Assembly: GCA_048595745.1 (NCBI GenBank)
Contig: CP184361.1
DNA from: Aquipseudomonas alcaligenes_A
GTDB taxonomy: Bacteria > Pseudomonadota > Gammaproteobacteria > Pseudomonadales > Pseudomonadaceae
DNA: 64,000 nucleotides
Direction: 5' to 3' (one strand)
Made by a program: the position numbers and the translations under genes. Under the pieces are notes generated by a model that did no database searches, was not told where the DNA came from, and saw only the letters and a program-made list of their open reading frames with translations. Shown here one piece after another: positions 45,253 to 55,069 of the stretch (the first letter of the stretch is position 1; every line of letters begins with the position of its first letter).

Positions 45253-46718
45253 CAGTCGATACCGAGGCTCGCCCACAGCTCATCCACGCGCTTGACCACC
45301 GCCTCGTCGCGCTCGATCACCCGGCCCCATTCGCGGCTGGTCTCGCCCGGCCACTTGTGGGTGGCGTCCAGGCCCATCTTGCTGCCCAGGCCGGATACCG
45401 GCGAGGCGAAGTCGAGGTAGTCGATCGGCGTGTTGTCGATCATCACCGTATCGCGCTTGGGGTCCATGCGCGTGGTGATGGCCCAGATCACGTCGTTCCA
45501 GTCACGGGCGTTGATGTCGTCGTCAGTGACGATGACGAACTTGGTGTACATGAACTGGCGCAGGAACGACCAGACGCCGAGCATCACCCGCTTGGCATGG
45601 CCGGGGTACTGCTTCTTCATGGTCACCACCGCCATGCGGTACGAACAGCCTTCCGGCGGCAGGTAGAAGTCGGTGATCTCCGGGAACTGCTTCTGCAGGA
45701 TCGGTACGAACACCTCGTTCAGCGCCACGCCGAGGATCGCCGGCTCATCCGGCGGCCGCCCGGTGTAGGTGCTGTGGTAGATCGGATCGCGCCGACGGGT
45801 GATGCGCTCGACGGTGAACACCGGGAAGGTGTCGACCTCGTTGTAGTAGCCGGTGTGGTCGCCGTAGGGCCCTTCCGGTGCAGTCTCGCCCGGATGGATC
45901 ACGCCTTCGAGGACGATCTCGGCACTGGCAGGCACCTGCAGGTCGGAGCCGATGGCCTTGACCAGTTCGGTACGGTGGCCACGCAGCAAGCCGGCGAAGG
46001 CGTACTCGGAGAGGGTGTCCGGCACCGGCGTCACCGCGCCGAGGATGGTCGCCGGATCGGCGCCCAGGGCCACGCACACCGGGTAGGGCTTGTCCGGGTG
46101 CTTCAGGCACCACTCGCGGAAATCCAGCGCACCTCCACGGTGACTAAGCCAGCGCATGATCACCTTGTTGCGGCCGATCACCTGCTGGCGGTAGATGCCA
46201 AGGTTCTGCCGTTCCTTGTTCGGCCCCTTGGTGATGGTCAGGCCCCAGGTGATCAGCGGCGCGGCGTCGCCCGGCCAGCAGTGCTGGATCGGCAGCCGGG
46301 TCAGATCGACCGCTTCGCCCTCCTCGATCACCTCGTGGCAGGGCGCGTCCTTGAGGACCTTGGGCGCCATGCTGATGACCTTCTTGAAGATCGGCAGCTT
46401 GCTCCAGGCATCCTTGAGGCCCTTGGGCGGCTCGGGCTCCTTGAGGAAGGCCAGCAGCTTGCCGATCTCGCGCAGCTCGCCGACATCCTCGGCGCCCATG
46501 CCCAGCGCCACGCGCTTCGGGGTGCCGAACAGGTTGCCGAGCACCGGCACGGCGAAGCCGGTCGGCTGCTCGAACAACAGCGCCGGGCCGCCCTTGCGCA
46601 GGGTGCGGTCGCAGATTTCGGTCATCTCCAGCACGGGAGAAACCGGGGTCTGGATGCGCTTGAGTTCGCCGCGCTTTTCCAGCTCGCGGATGAAGTCGCG
46701 CAGATCGCGGTACTGCAT
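45252..46718 (-). CDS. ubiD: 4-hydroxy-3-polyprenylbenzoate decarboxylase
   Basis: The 488-residue protein begins MQYRDLRDFIRELEKRGELK and is full-length UbiD, the prenylated-FMN decarboxylase of ubiquinone synthesis. Recognisable segments include YRQQVIGRNKVIMRWLSHRG, GETAPEGPYGDHTGYYNEVD and FIVTDDDI-like KFVIVTDDDINARDWNDVIW. The reductase gene follows on the same strand with a one-base overlap. It lies downstream of rho, separated by a terminator. Confidence 0.95.
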   Translation of the reverse strand: MQYRDLRDFIRELEKRGELKRIQTPVSPVLEMTEICDRTLRKGGPALLFEQPTGFAVPVLGNLFGTPKRVALGMGAEDVGELREIGKLLAFLKEPEPPKGLKDAWSKLPIFKKVISMAPKVLKDAPCHEVIEEGEAVDLTRLPIQHCWPGDAAPLITWGLTITKGPNKERQNLGIYRQQVIGRNKVIMRWLSHRGGALDFREWCLKHPDKPYPVCVALGADPATILGAVTPVPDTLSEYAFAGLLRGHRTELVKAIGSDLQVPASAEIVLEGVIHPGETAPEGPYGDHTGYYNEVDTFPVFTVERITRRRDPIYHSTYTGRPPDEPAILGVALNEVFVPILQKQFPEITDFYLPPEGCSYRMAVVTMKKQYPGHAKRVMLGVWSFLRQFMYTKFVIVTDDDINARDWNDVIWAITTRMDPKRDTVMIDNTPIDYLDFASPVSGLGSKMGLDATHKWPGETSREWGRVIERDEAVVKRVDELWASLGID

Positions 46719-46788
46719 GCTTGGGCCTCACAGGTCGGGGCGCAAAGTTTAGCGCCGAACTCGGTTATTCAGAAGGCCGCAGAAACGC

Positions 46789-46812
46789 AAAGGCCGGGTT
46801 TCCCCGGCCTTT
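46789..46812 (-). terminator. Terminator of rho
   Basis: AAAGGCCGGG and CCCGGCCTTT form a 10-bp stem with a 4-base loop, 15 bases past the rho stop. Confidence 0.75.
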
Positions 46813-46827
46813 GTGGCAACGTCTGGA

Positions 46828-48087
<1,260 letters not shown>

Positions 48088-48276
48088 AGGAATGACATGA
48101 TCATGAGGAAGGGAAGGAAAGCACTGGGCTTTACAGGCCGCGCCGCGGAGAAGGCGACTGGATCGCTCGATATTATCGGGGAGGGTGCGTCGGCGACGGC
48201 TTGAGGGGCAACGGGGAACCCGCTGCAGGCCCGAATGTAACACCGGGTTTGGCGCGACGTCCAGCCTGCGCCCAGA

Positions 48277-48305
48277 AAAAAGCCCCGCACTGTGCGGGGC
48301 TTTTT
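48277..48305 (-). terminator. Terminator of trxA
   Basis: AAAAAGCCCCGCA and TGCGGGGCTTTTT form a 13-bp stem with a 3-base loop and A/T runs on both sides. Confidence 0.9.
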
Positions 48306-48314
48306 GCGTGACGC

Positions 48315-48641
48315 TTAGATGTTGGCGTCGAGGAAGGCCGCCAGCTGCGACTTGGACAGGGCGCCGACCTTGGTGGCCTCGACGTTGCCGTTCTTGAACA
48401 GCATCAGGGTCGGAATGCCACGCACGCCGTACTTCGGCGGGGTTTCCTGGTTCTCGTCGATGTTCAGCTTGCAGACCTTCAGCTTGCCGGCATAGGTCTG
48501 GGCAATCTCGTCCAGTACCGGGGCGATCATCTTGCACGGACCGCACCATTCGGCCCAGTAGTCGACCAGAACCGGGCCTTCGGCCTTGATCACGTCGGCT
48601 TCGAAGCTGGCATCGCTGACGTTGGTGATGAAGTCGCTCAT
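48315..48641 (-). CDS. trxA: Thioredoxin 1
   Basis: The 108-residue thioredoxin has the active site WCGPC (C33 and C36) and the cis-proline loop RGIPTLMLFKNG. Start MSDFITNVSDASFEADVIKA. It reduces protein disulfides in the cytoplasm. It precedes rho, as in many proteobacteria, and is divergent from ppx. Confidence 0.97.
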   Translation of the reverse strand: MSDFITNVSDASFEADVIKAEGPVLVDYWAEWCGPCKMIAPVLDEIAQTYAGKLKVCKLNIDENQETPPKYGVRGIPTLMLFKNGNVEATKVGALSKSQLAAFLDANI

Positions 48642-48728
48642 GTACAGTCTCCGTGACTCGGAAGCAAAAAAGTGGCGCCATCATAGCCCGCATCCGTCCA
48701 TGCTGAAAGCCGCTGTCCATTGAGCTTG

Positions 48729-48749
48729 ACTATCAATGCTTTTGATAGT
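48729..48749. promoter_or_regulatory. Perfect inverted repeat between trxA and ppx
   Basis: ACTATCAA and TTGATAGT are separated by 5 bases. The site lies in the divergent spacer, about 88 bases from the trxA start and 108 from the ppx start. It has the shape of a LysR-type T-N11-A box or another dimer operator. A TTGACT that could be a -35 overlaps its left arm. Confidence 0.45.
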
Positions 48750-48856
48750 GCCGATGAAAGACTACGGCAAGCCGGCCATCGCCGGTTAACATGCAAACAT
48801 TGAGGTGGCCGCTCGCGCAGAGAGAGGGCCGACGTTTTGCCAAGGGACCCTATTGC

Positions 48857-50356
48857 ATGCCCACTACCGCCAAAGAGTTTCCCCTGATCGCCGCCATCGA
48901 CCTGGGCTCCAACAGCTTCCACATGGTGCTGGCCAAGGCCGATCACGGCGAAATCCGCATCCTCGAGCGGCTCGGCGAGAAAGTTCAGCTGGCTGCGGGC
49001 CTGGATGAGGAGCGCCAGCTCAGCGAAGAGGCCATGCAGCGCGGCCTGGACTGCCTGCGTCGCTTTGGCCAGCTGATTCAGGGCTTGCCGCAGGGTGCCG
49101 TGCGCATCGTCGGCACCAACGCCCTGCGCGAGGCGCGCAACCGCGCCGAGTTCATCCGCCGCGCCAACGAGCTGCTCGGCCACCAGGTGGAAGTCATCTC
49201 CGGTCGTGAGGAAGCGCGCCTGATCTACCTGGGTGTGTCGCACAGCATCGCCGACACCCCCGGCAAGCGCCTGGTCGTCGACATCGGCGGCGGCAGTACC
49301 GAGTTCATTGTCGGCCAGCGCTTCGAGCCGCTGCTGCGCGAGAGCCTGCAGATGGGCTGCGTCAGCTTCACCCAGCGCTACTTCCGTGACGGCAAGGTCA
49401 CCCCGGCGCGCTACGCCCAGGCCTACACCGCCGCGCGCCTGGAACTGATGAACATCGAGCAGGGCCTGCAGCGCCTGGGCTGGCAGGAGTCGGTCGGCGC
49501 CTCCGGGACCATTCGCGCCGTGGGCCTGGCGATCAAGGCCGGCGGCCTGGGCAACGGCGAGATCAACCCCGAGGGCCTGGCGTGGCTGAAGCGCAAGGTG
49601 TTCAAGCTGGGCGAGGTGGACAAGCTGGAGATCGAGGGCATCAAGCCCGACCGTCGGCAGATCTTCCCGGCCGGCCTGGCCATCGCCGAGGCCATCTTCG
49701 ACGCCCTCGACCTGCAGCGCATGGATCATTCCGAAGGCGCGCTGCGCGAAGGTGTGCTCTACGACCTGCTCGGCCGCCACCATCACGAGGACGTGCGCGA
49801 ACGCACCCTGGGCGCGCTGATGGAGCGCTACCACGTCGACCTGCAGCAGGCCGCGCGGGTCGAGGCCAAGGCGTTGCAGGCCCTGGAAAAAGTCGCCGAG
49901 GCCTGGCAACTGGACCAGGACTGGCACCGCGACCTGCTGCAGTGGGGCGCGCGGGTACACGAGATCGGCCTGGACATCGCCCACTACCAGTACCACAAAC
50001 ATGGCGCCTACCTGATCGAGCACTCGGACCTGTCCGGCTTCTCCCGCCGTGACCAGCTGATGCTGGCCCTGCTGGTGCGCGGCCACCGCCGCAACATCCC
50101 CAAGGACCGCTTCGCCGAGTTCGGCGACGACGGCGTGCAGCTGCTGCGCCTGTGCGTACTGCTGCGCTTCGCCATCCTGTTCCACCACATCCGCGGTACC
50201 CAGGAAATGCCCAAGGTGCAGCTCAAGGCCGGCCCGCAGAGCCTCGACCTGACCTTCCCGGAAGGCTGGCTGGCCGCCAACCCGCTGACCCAGGCCGACT
50301 TCGAGCAGGAAGCCGAGTGGCTGACCCGCATCAACTTCGTGCTCAGCGTGCGCTGA
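48857..50356 (+). CDS. ppx: Exopolyphosphatase
   Basis: The 499-residue protein starts MPTTAKEFPLIAAIDLGSNS. The Ppx/GppA phosphate-binding loops are visible as AIDLGSNSFHMVLAKA and VVDIGGGSTEFIVGQ. A C-terminal HD-like helical domain follows. It releases phosphate from polyphosphate ends. A 22-codon upstream extension from ATG 48791 is possible but less typical. In PAO1 ppk is the divergent neighbour; here trxA is divergent, and serA is convergent beyond a terminator, so ppk is not adjacent. Confidence 0.95.
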   Translation: MPTTAKEFPLIAAIDLGSNSFHMVLAKADHGEIRILERLGEKVQLAAGLDEERQLSEEAMQRGLDCLRRFGQLIQGLPQGAVRIVGTNALREARNRAEFIRRANELLGHQVEVISGREEARLIYLGVSHSIADTPGKRLVVDIGGGSTEFIVGQRFEPLLRESLQMGCVSFTQRYFRDGKVTPARYAQAYTAARLELMNIEQGLQRLGWQESVGASGTIRAVGLAIKAGGLGNGEINPEGLAWLKRKVFKLGEVDKLEIEGIKPDRRQIFPAGLAIAEAIFDALDLQRMDHSEGALREGVLYDLLGRHHHEDVRERTLGALMERYHVDLQQAARVEAKALQALEKVAEAWQLDQDWHRDLLQWGARVHEIGLDIAHYQYHKHGAYLIEHSDLSGFSRRDQLMLALLVRGHRRNIPKDRFAEFGDDGVQLLRLCVLLRFAILFHHIRGTQEMPKVQLKAGPQSLDLTFPEGWLAANPLTQADFEQEAEWLTRINFVLSVR

Positions 50357-50373
50357 AGATTCTGCGGACACAA

Positions 50374-50399
50374 AAAAGGGAGGCCTAGGCCTCCCTTTT
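50374..50399. terminator. Perfect bidirectional terminator between ppx and serA
   Basis: AAAAGGGAGGCC-TA-GGCCTCCCTTTT is a 26-base perfect palindrome with A- and T-runs on the two ends. Confidence 0.95.
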
Positions 50400-50417
50400 C
50401 GTTGCCGTGCAGCGCTC

Positions 50418-51648
50418 TTAGAACAGAACGCGGCTGCGGATGGTGCCGGTCACGTGCTGCAGCTTCTCCAGCGCCAGGTCGGAGTACTCGGCGTCGACGT
50501 CGATCACCACGTAGCCGACCTTGTCGTTGGTCTGCAGGAACTGGCCGGAGATGTTGATGCCGTTGTCGGCAAACACCTTGTTGATCTCGCTCATCACGCC
50601 CGGCACGTTCTGGTGGATATGCAGCAGGCGATGCTTGCCCGGGTGCGCCGGCAGGGCGACTTCCGGGAAGTTCACGGAAGATACCGAGGTGCCGTTGTCG
50701 CTGTACTTGACCAGCTTCTCGGCCACTTCCAGGCCAATGTTGGCCTGCGCCTCTGCAGTCGAACCACCGATGTGCGGGGTCAGGATCACGCGATCCAGGC
50801 CACGCAGCGGGCTTTCGAACTCTTCGTCGTTGGACTTCGGCTCGACCGGGAACACGTCGATGGCAGCGCCGATCAGGTGCTCGTCCTTGATCGCGGCTGC
50901 CAGGTGATCCAGCTCGACCACGGTGCCACGGGCGGCGTTGATCAGGATGCCGCCCTTCTTCATGGCGCGGATTTCCTTCTCACCGATCATCCACTGGGTG
51001 GACGGCAGCTCCGGCACGTGCAGCGACACGATGTCGCACAGGCCCAGCAGCTCGTGCAGGTTGCCGATCTGCGTGGCGTTGCCCAGCGGCAGCTTGGTCA
51101 CGGTGTCGTAGAAGAACACCTGCATGCCCAGGGCTTCGGCCAGCACCGAGAGCTGAGTGCCGATCGAGCCGTAGCCGACGATACCGAGCTTCTTGCCACG
51201 GATCTCGAAGGAATTGGCCGCCGACTTGATCCAGCCGCCGCGGTGGCAGGAGGCGTTTTTCTCCGGGATGCCGCGCAGCAGCAGGATGGCCTCGGGCCAG
51301 CACCAGCTCGGCCACCGAGCGGGTGTTGGAGTAGGGGGCGTTGAACACGGCGATACCGCGCTCACGAGCGGCGTCCAGGTCGACCTGGTTGGTGCCGATG
51401 CAGAAGCAGCCGACGGCGACCAGCTTCTTGGCGCAGTCGAACACCTCGGCGGTCAGCTGGGTACGCGAACGAATGCCAACGAAGTGGGCATCGGCGATCT
51501 TGGCCTTCAGCTCGTCGTCGGACAGGGCGCCCTTGAGGTACTCGATGTTGGTGTAGCCAGCGGCCTTCAGGGTGTCGACGGCGTTCTGGTGCACGCCTTC
51601 CAGCAGAAGGAACTTGATCTTGCTCTTGTCGAGAGAGGTCTTGCTCAT
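50418..51648 (-). pseudogene. serA: D-3-phosphoglycerate dehydrogenase, frameshifted
   Basis: SerA makes 3-phosphohydroxypyruvate as the first step of serine synthesis and also reduces 2-oxoglutarate to D-2-hydroxyglutarate. The N-terminal part, from MSKTSLDKSKIKFLLLEGVH to SNTRSVAELVLA, is in one frame. The rest, from EAILLLRGIPEKNASCHRGG through NAD-binding GIVGYGSIGTQL to the C-terminal ACT domain ending RSRVLF, is in another. One extra base in the GGG run at 51294-51296 (forward strand) accounts for the shift. Removing it gives one 409-residue protein of normal length. It may be a real mutation or a sequencing error. Confidence 0.92.
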
Positions 51649-51724
51649 CGGAGTACCTGTGGTCCCACAAAAAGTGTCAGGAAATCGGCCGGGGCCGACC
51701 CCGTGGATCGGCGCGGGGGCACGA

Positions 51725-51758
51725 TTGACGGGGTGCGTATGCTAGCATATGCACCCCG
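51725..51758. promoter_or_regulatory. Near-perfect 30-bp palindrome overlapping a promoter
   Basis: CGGGGTGCGTATGC-TA-GCATATGCACCCCG (51729-51758) pairs at 14 of 15 positions. On the forward strand TTGACG (51725-51730) and TATGCA (51748-51753), 17 bases apart, form a promoter for the dehydrogenase gene with the palindrome over its spacer and -10. It sits between divergent serA and the D-2-hydroxyglutarate dehydrogenase gene and could control both. Confidence 0.6.
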
Positions 51759-51824
51759 CGAAACGCCCACCCCTGACCGATGAAGCGTTCTCAGGGTGAC
51801 CATGAATCGTTTGAGAGTTCCCAG

Positions 51825-53219
51825 ATGACCAATCCTGCGCTGATCGACGAGCTGAAGACCCTGGTAGAGCCCGGCAAGGTGCTGACCGACGCCGATTCTC
51901 TCAACGCCTACGGCAAGGATTGGACCAAGCACTTCGCCCCGGCACCGACCGCCATCGTCTTCCCCAAGACCATCGAGCAGGTGCAGGCCATCGTGCGCTG
52001 GGCCAACCAGCACAAGATCGCTCTAGTGCCCTCCGGCGGCCGTACCGGCCTGTCCGCCGCCGCCGTGGCGGCCAACGGCGAGGTGGTGGTGGCGTTCGAC
52101 TACATGAACCAGATCCTCGCCTTCAACGAGTACGACCGCACCGTGGTGTGCCAGCCGGGCGTGGTGACCAAGCAGCTGCAGCAATACGCCGAGGACAAGG
52201 GCCTGTACTACCCGGTGGACTTCGCCTCCTCGGGCTCCAGCCAGCTGGGCGGCAACATCGGCACCAATGCCGGCGGCATCAAGGTGATCCGCTACGGCAT
52301 GACCCGCAACTGGGTGGCCGGCCTGAAAGTGGTCACCGGCACCGGCGAGCTGCTGGAGCTGAACCGTGACCTGATCAAGAACGCCACCGGCTATGACATG
52401 CGCCAGCTGTTCATCGGCGCCGAGGGTACGCTCGGCTTCGTCGTGGAAGCGACCATGCGCCTGGAGCGCGCGCCGAAGAACCTCACCGCGATGGTCCTCG
52501 GCACCCCGGACTTCGACTCGATCATGCCGGTACTGCACGCCTTCCAGGGCAAGCTGGACCTGACCGCCTTCGAGTTCTTCTCCGACAAGGCCCTGGCCAA
52601 GATCCTGGCCCGTGGCGACGTGCCGCCGGCCTTCGACACCGATTGCCCGTTCTACGCGCTGCTGGAGTTCGAGGCGAGCACCGAGGAAGTGGCCAACCAG
52701 GCCCTGGAGACCTTCGAGCACTGCGTCGAGCAGGGCTGGGTGCTGGACGGCGTGATGAGCCAGAGCCAGCAACAGCTGGAGAACCTGTGGAAGCTGCGCG
52801 AGTACATCTCCGAGACCATCAGCCACTGGACCCCGTACAAGAACGACATCTCGGTCACCGTTGGCCAGGTGCCGGCCTTCCTGCACGACATCGACCGTAT
52901 CGTCGGCGACAACTACCCGGACTTCGAGGTGATCTGGTTCGGCCATATCGGCGACGGCAACCTGCACCTGAACATCCTCAAGCCGGAGAACCTGTCCAAG
53001 GACGAGTTCTTCGCCAAGTGCGCCATCGTCAACCAGTGGGTGTTCGAGACCGTGCAGAAGTACAACGGCTCGATCAGCGCCGAGCACGGCGTGGGCATGA
53101 CCAAGCGCGACTACCTGCACTACAGCCGTTCCGAGGCCGAGATCGGCTACATGAAAGCGATCAAGGCCGTGTTCGACCCGAACGGGATCATGAACCCGGG
53201 CAAGATCTTCCCGCTCTGA
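51825..53219 (+). CDS. D-2-hydroxyglutarate dehydrogenase (FAD)
   Basis: The 464-residue protein starts MTNPALIDELKTLVEPGKVL. It has an FAD_binding_4 domain (LVPSGGRTGLSAAAV, GGNIGTNAGGIKVIRYG) and an FAD-oxidase C-terminal domain with the metal/substrate segment WFGHIGDGNLHLNILKP and SAEHGVGMTKRDYL. Work in P. stutzeri showed that this enzyme recycles D-2-hydroxyglutarate made by SerA, pulling the serine pathway forward. The divergent gene pair here fits that coupling. The frame extends 15 codons upstream of the chosen ATG. Confidence 0.9.
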   Translation: MTNPALIDELKTLVEPGKVLTDADSLNAYGKDWTKHFAPAPTAIVFPKTIEQVQAIVRWANQHKIALVPSGGRTGLSAAAVAANGEVVVAFDYMNQILAFNEYDRTVVCQPGVVTKQLQQYAEDKGLYYPVDFASSGSSQLGGNIGTNAGGIKVIRYGMTRNWVAGLKVVTGTGELLELNRDLIKNATGYDMRQLFIGAEGTLGFVVEATMRLERAPKNLTAMVLGTPDFDSIMPVLHAFQGKLDLTAFEFFSDKALAKILARGDVPPAFDTDCPFYALLEFEASTEEVANQALETFEHCVEQGWVLDGVMSQSQQQLENLWKLREYISETISHWTPYKNDISVTVGQVPAFLHDIDRIVGDNYPDFEVIWFGHIGDGNLHLNILKPENLSKDEFFAKCAIVNQWVFETVQKYNGSISAEHGVGMTKRDYLHYSRSEAEIGYMKAIKAVFDPNGIMNPGKIFPL

Positions 53220-53228
53220 CTCTTAGCC

Positions 53229-53341
53229 CCCCTCTCCCCTTGGGAGAGGGGCCGGGGCGGCCCGCGCAGGGCGAGGGATTTCCAGGCCATTCCGAGCCGC
53301 CTGCGGCCCCCTCACCCCACCCCTCTCCCAGAGGGAGAGGG
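53229..53341. repeat. Paired palindromic intergenic repeat, copy 4, complete
   Basis: The left hairpin CCCCTCTCCC/GGGAGAGGGG (53229-53251) and the right hairpin CCCTCTCCC/GGGAGAGGG (53321-53341), each with a 3-base loop, bracket about 70 bases holding GGCGAGGG and CCCTCACCCC, which are also complementary. This is the most complete copy. Confidence 0.8.
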
Positions 53342-53371
53342 AGCCCGTATCCCACCCGAGGAGTGTGGCCC

Positions 53372-54037
53372 ATGAGCTACCAGCACCAGTACATCGACGG
53401 CACGCCGATCCACTTCCCGCTGGGCAAGGTGGTCTGCGTCGGGCGCAACTATGCCGAGCACGCCGCCGAGCTGAACAACCCGATCCCGACCGAGCCGCTG
53501 CTGTTCATCAAGCCCGGCAGCTGCACCGTGCCGATGGAAGACGGCTTCGTCATTCCGCAGGGGCGTGGTGCCGTGCACTTCGAGGCGGAAATTGCCGTGC
53601 TGATTGGCAAGCCGCTGTCGAAGAAGCCGAGCGAAGAGGAAGTGCGCGACGCCATCTCCGGCTTCGCCCCGGCCCTGGACCTGACCCTGCGCGACGTGCA
53701 GGCCAGGCTCAAGGAGAAGGGCCTGCCCTGGGAACTGGCCAAGAGCTTTGACGGCGCCTATGTACTGGCCCCCTTCGTCGCGGCGGACGCGGTGGAAGAC
53801 GTGCGCGACATCAGCATCCGCCTGAGCATCGACGGCCAGCTGCGCCAGGACGGCAACAGCCGCGACATGCTCAACCCGATCATCCCGCTGATCCAGCACA
53901 TCGCCGGCCATTTCAGCCTGCAGCCAGGCGACGTGGTCTCCACCGGCACTCCGGCCGGGGTCGGCCCGCTGACCAGCGGCGAACAACTGGACATCGAACT
54001 GGTCGGCCTCAGCCGTTTCGGCACCCGCGTGCTCTGA
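53372..54037 (+). CDS. Fumarylacetoacetate hydrolase family protein
   Basis: The 221-residue protein begins MSYQHQYIDGTPIHFPLGKV. The FAH fold is shown by VVCVGRNYAEHAAELNNPIP, the metal-site EAEIAVLIGK region and GDVVSTGTPAGVGPLTSGE. Such short FAH proteins include acylpyruvate hydrolases and oxaloacetate decarboxylases. The substrate is not known. It has a CGAGGAG ribosome-binding site. In PAO1, from memory, it follows the dehydrogenase gene in the same order. Confidence 0.88.
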   Translation: MSYQHQYIDGTPIHFPLGKVVCVGRNYAEHAAELNNPIPTEPLLFIKPGSCTVPMEDGFVIPQGRGAVHFEAEIAVLIGKPLSKKPSEEEVRDAISGFAPALDLTLRDVQARLKEKGLPWELAKSFDGAYVLAPFVAADAVEDVRDISIRLSIDGQLRQDGNSRDMLNPIIPLIQHIAGHFSLQPGDVVSTGTPAGVGPLTSGEQLDIELVGLSRFGTRVL

Positions 54038-54113
54038 GCGCGCGGGCGCTCTTCACAGAACTTTCACTCGTCGTGCGTAGTCTGAGAGGCTCGAATTCCC
54101 CGAGCGCCCTCAG

Positions 54114-55037
54114 ATGTCCCTCGCCCTGTCCCGCCGCCGCAGCCTCACCCTCGCCCTGGTCATCACCGCCGCCTGCGTCACCGCCGTGGTGCGCTACATG
54201 CACTGGGACGACCGCACCCTGCTGTGGCTGAAGGAACAGAACCTGCCGTTGGCCGACCGCGCCGCCAGCATCTGGTTGCCGGGCTACCGCGCCAGCGTCG
54301 AGGGCAAACCGCTGGCCGGCCTGGAGGACGACGAAGCCTCGGACCTGGCCTACAACCCGCTCACTGGCACCCTGTTCACCGTTACCGGCAAGTTGCCGAT
54401 GCTGGTCGAGCTGAGCCGCAGCGGCGAAGTGCTGCGGCGCATCGCCCTCAAGGGCTTCTCCAACCCCGAGGGCGTGGCCGTGCTGGAAAACGGCATGATC
54501 GCGCTGACCGACGAGCGCAAGCGCAACCTGTCGATCTTCGAGCTGGACCCGCAGACCCGCGAGCTCGACCTGGCCGACGCCAAGCCCTTCGACCTGGGCT
54601 TCCCGGACGCCGGCAACAAGGGTTTCGAGGGCATCGCCTGGGATCCGGCGCAGCAGCGTCTGCTGCTGGGCAAGGAGCGCGCGCCTACCGCCATGTTCAG
54701 CCTGGGCAGCGACGGCCAGCGCCTGCTCGACCAGGAGTTGCGCCCGCTACCGAGCTACGGCCTGGGCATGCGCAACCTGTCGGCGCTCAGCGTCGACCCG
54801 CGCACCGGTCATATCCTCGCCCTCTCCGCCCAGTCGCGGCTGCTGCTGGAGCTGGACGAAAAGGGCGAGCCGGTCAGCTTCATCAGCCTGCTCGGCGGCC
54901 AGAGCGGCCTGGAAAGCCGCATCCCGCGCGCCGAAGGCGTGGCCATGGACGAGGACGGCACCATCTATATGGTCAGTGAGCCGAACCTGTTCTATGTGTT
55001 CCGCAAGGATGATCCGTTCGCTACACCGCAAGGCTGA
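54114..55037 (+). CDS. SdiA-regulated (YjiK-like) periplasmic protein
   Basis: The 307-residue protein has an N-terminal membrane anchor or signal (about 8-27) and a beta-propeller-like domain: SIWLPGYRASVEGKPLAGLE, LAYNPLTGTLFTVTGK, FSNPEGVAVLENGMIALTDE and GNKGFEGIAWDP. It matches the SdiA-regulated family. Function is unknown. A second copy of the family starts at 63334, and the two bracket the polyamine genes. Confidence 0.85.
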   Translation: MSLALSRRRSLTLALVITAACVTAVVRYMHWDDRTLLWLKEQNLPLADRAASIWLPGYRASVEGKPLAGLEDDEASDLAYNPLTGTLFTVTGKLPMLVELSRSGEVLRRIALKGFSNPEGVAVLENGMIALTDERKRNLSIFELDPQTRELDLADAKPFDLGFPDAGNKGFEGIAWDPAQQRLLLGKERAPTAMFSLGSDGQRLLDQELRPLPSYGLGMRNLSALSVDPRTGHILALSAQSRLLLELDEKGEPVSFISLLGGQSGLESRIPRAEGVAMDEDGTIYMVSEPNLFYVFRKDDPFATPQG

Positions 55038-55069
55038 TGCGGGGCGGGTGAAACCCGCCCCGCAACTGC

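Noticed and set aside
48791..48856. N-terminal extension of ppx from ATG 48791
   Set aside because: The extra residues do not look like the Ppx family and ATG 48857 gives a normal length.
50418..51648. Programmed frameshift in serA
   Set aside because: There is no slippery heptamer with a downstream stem that I can see; a plain single-base insertion explains the break.
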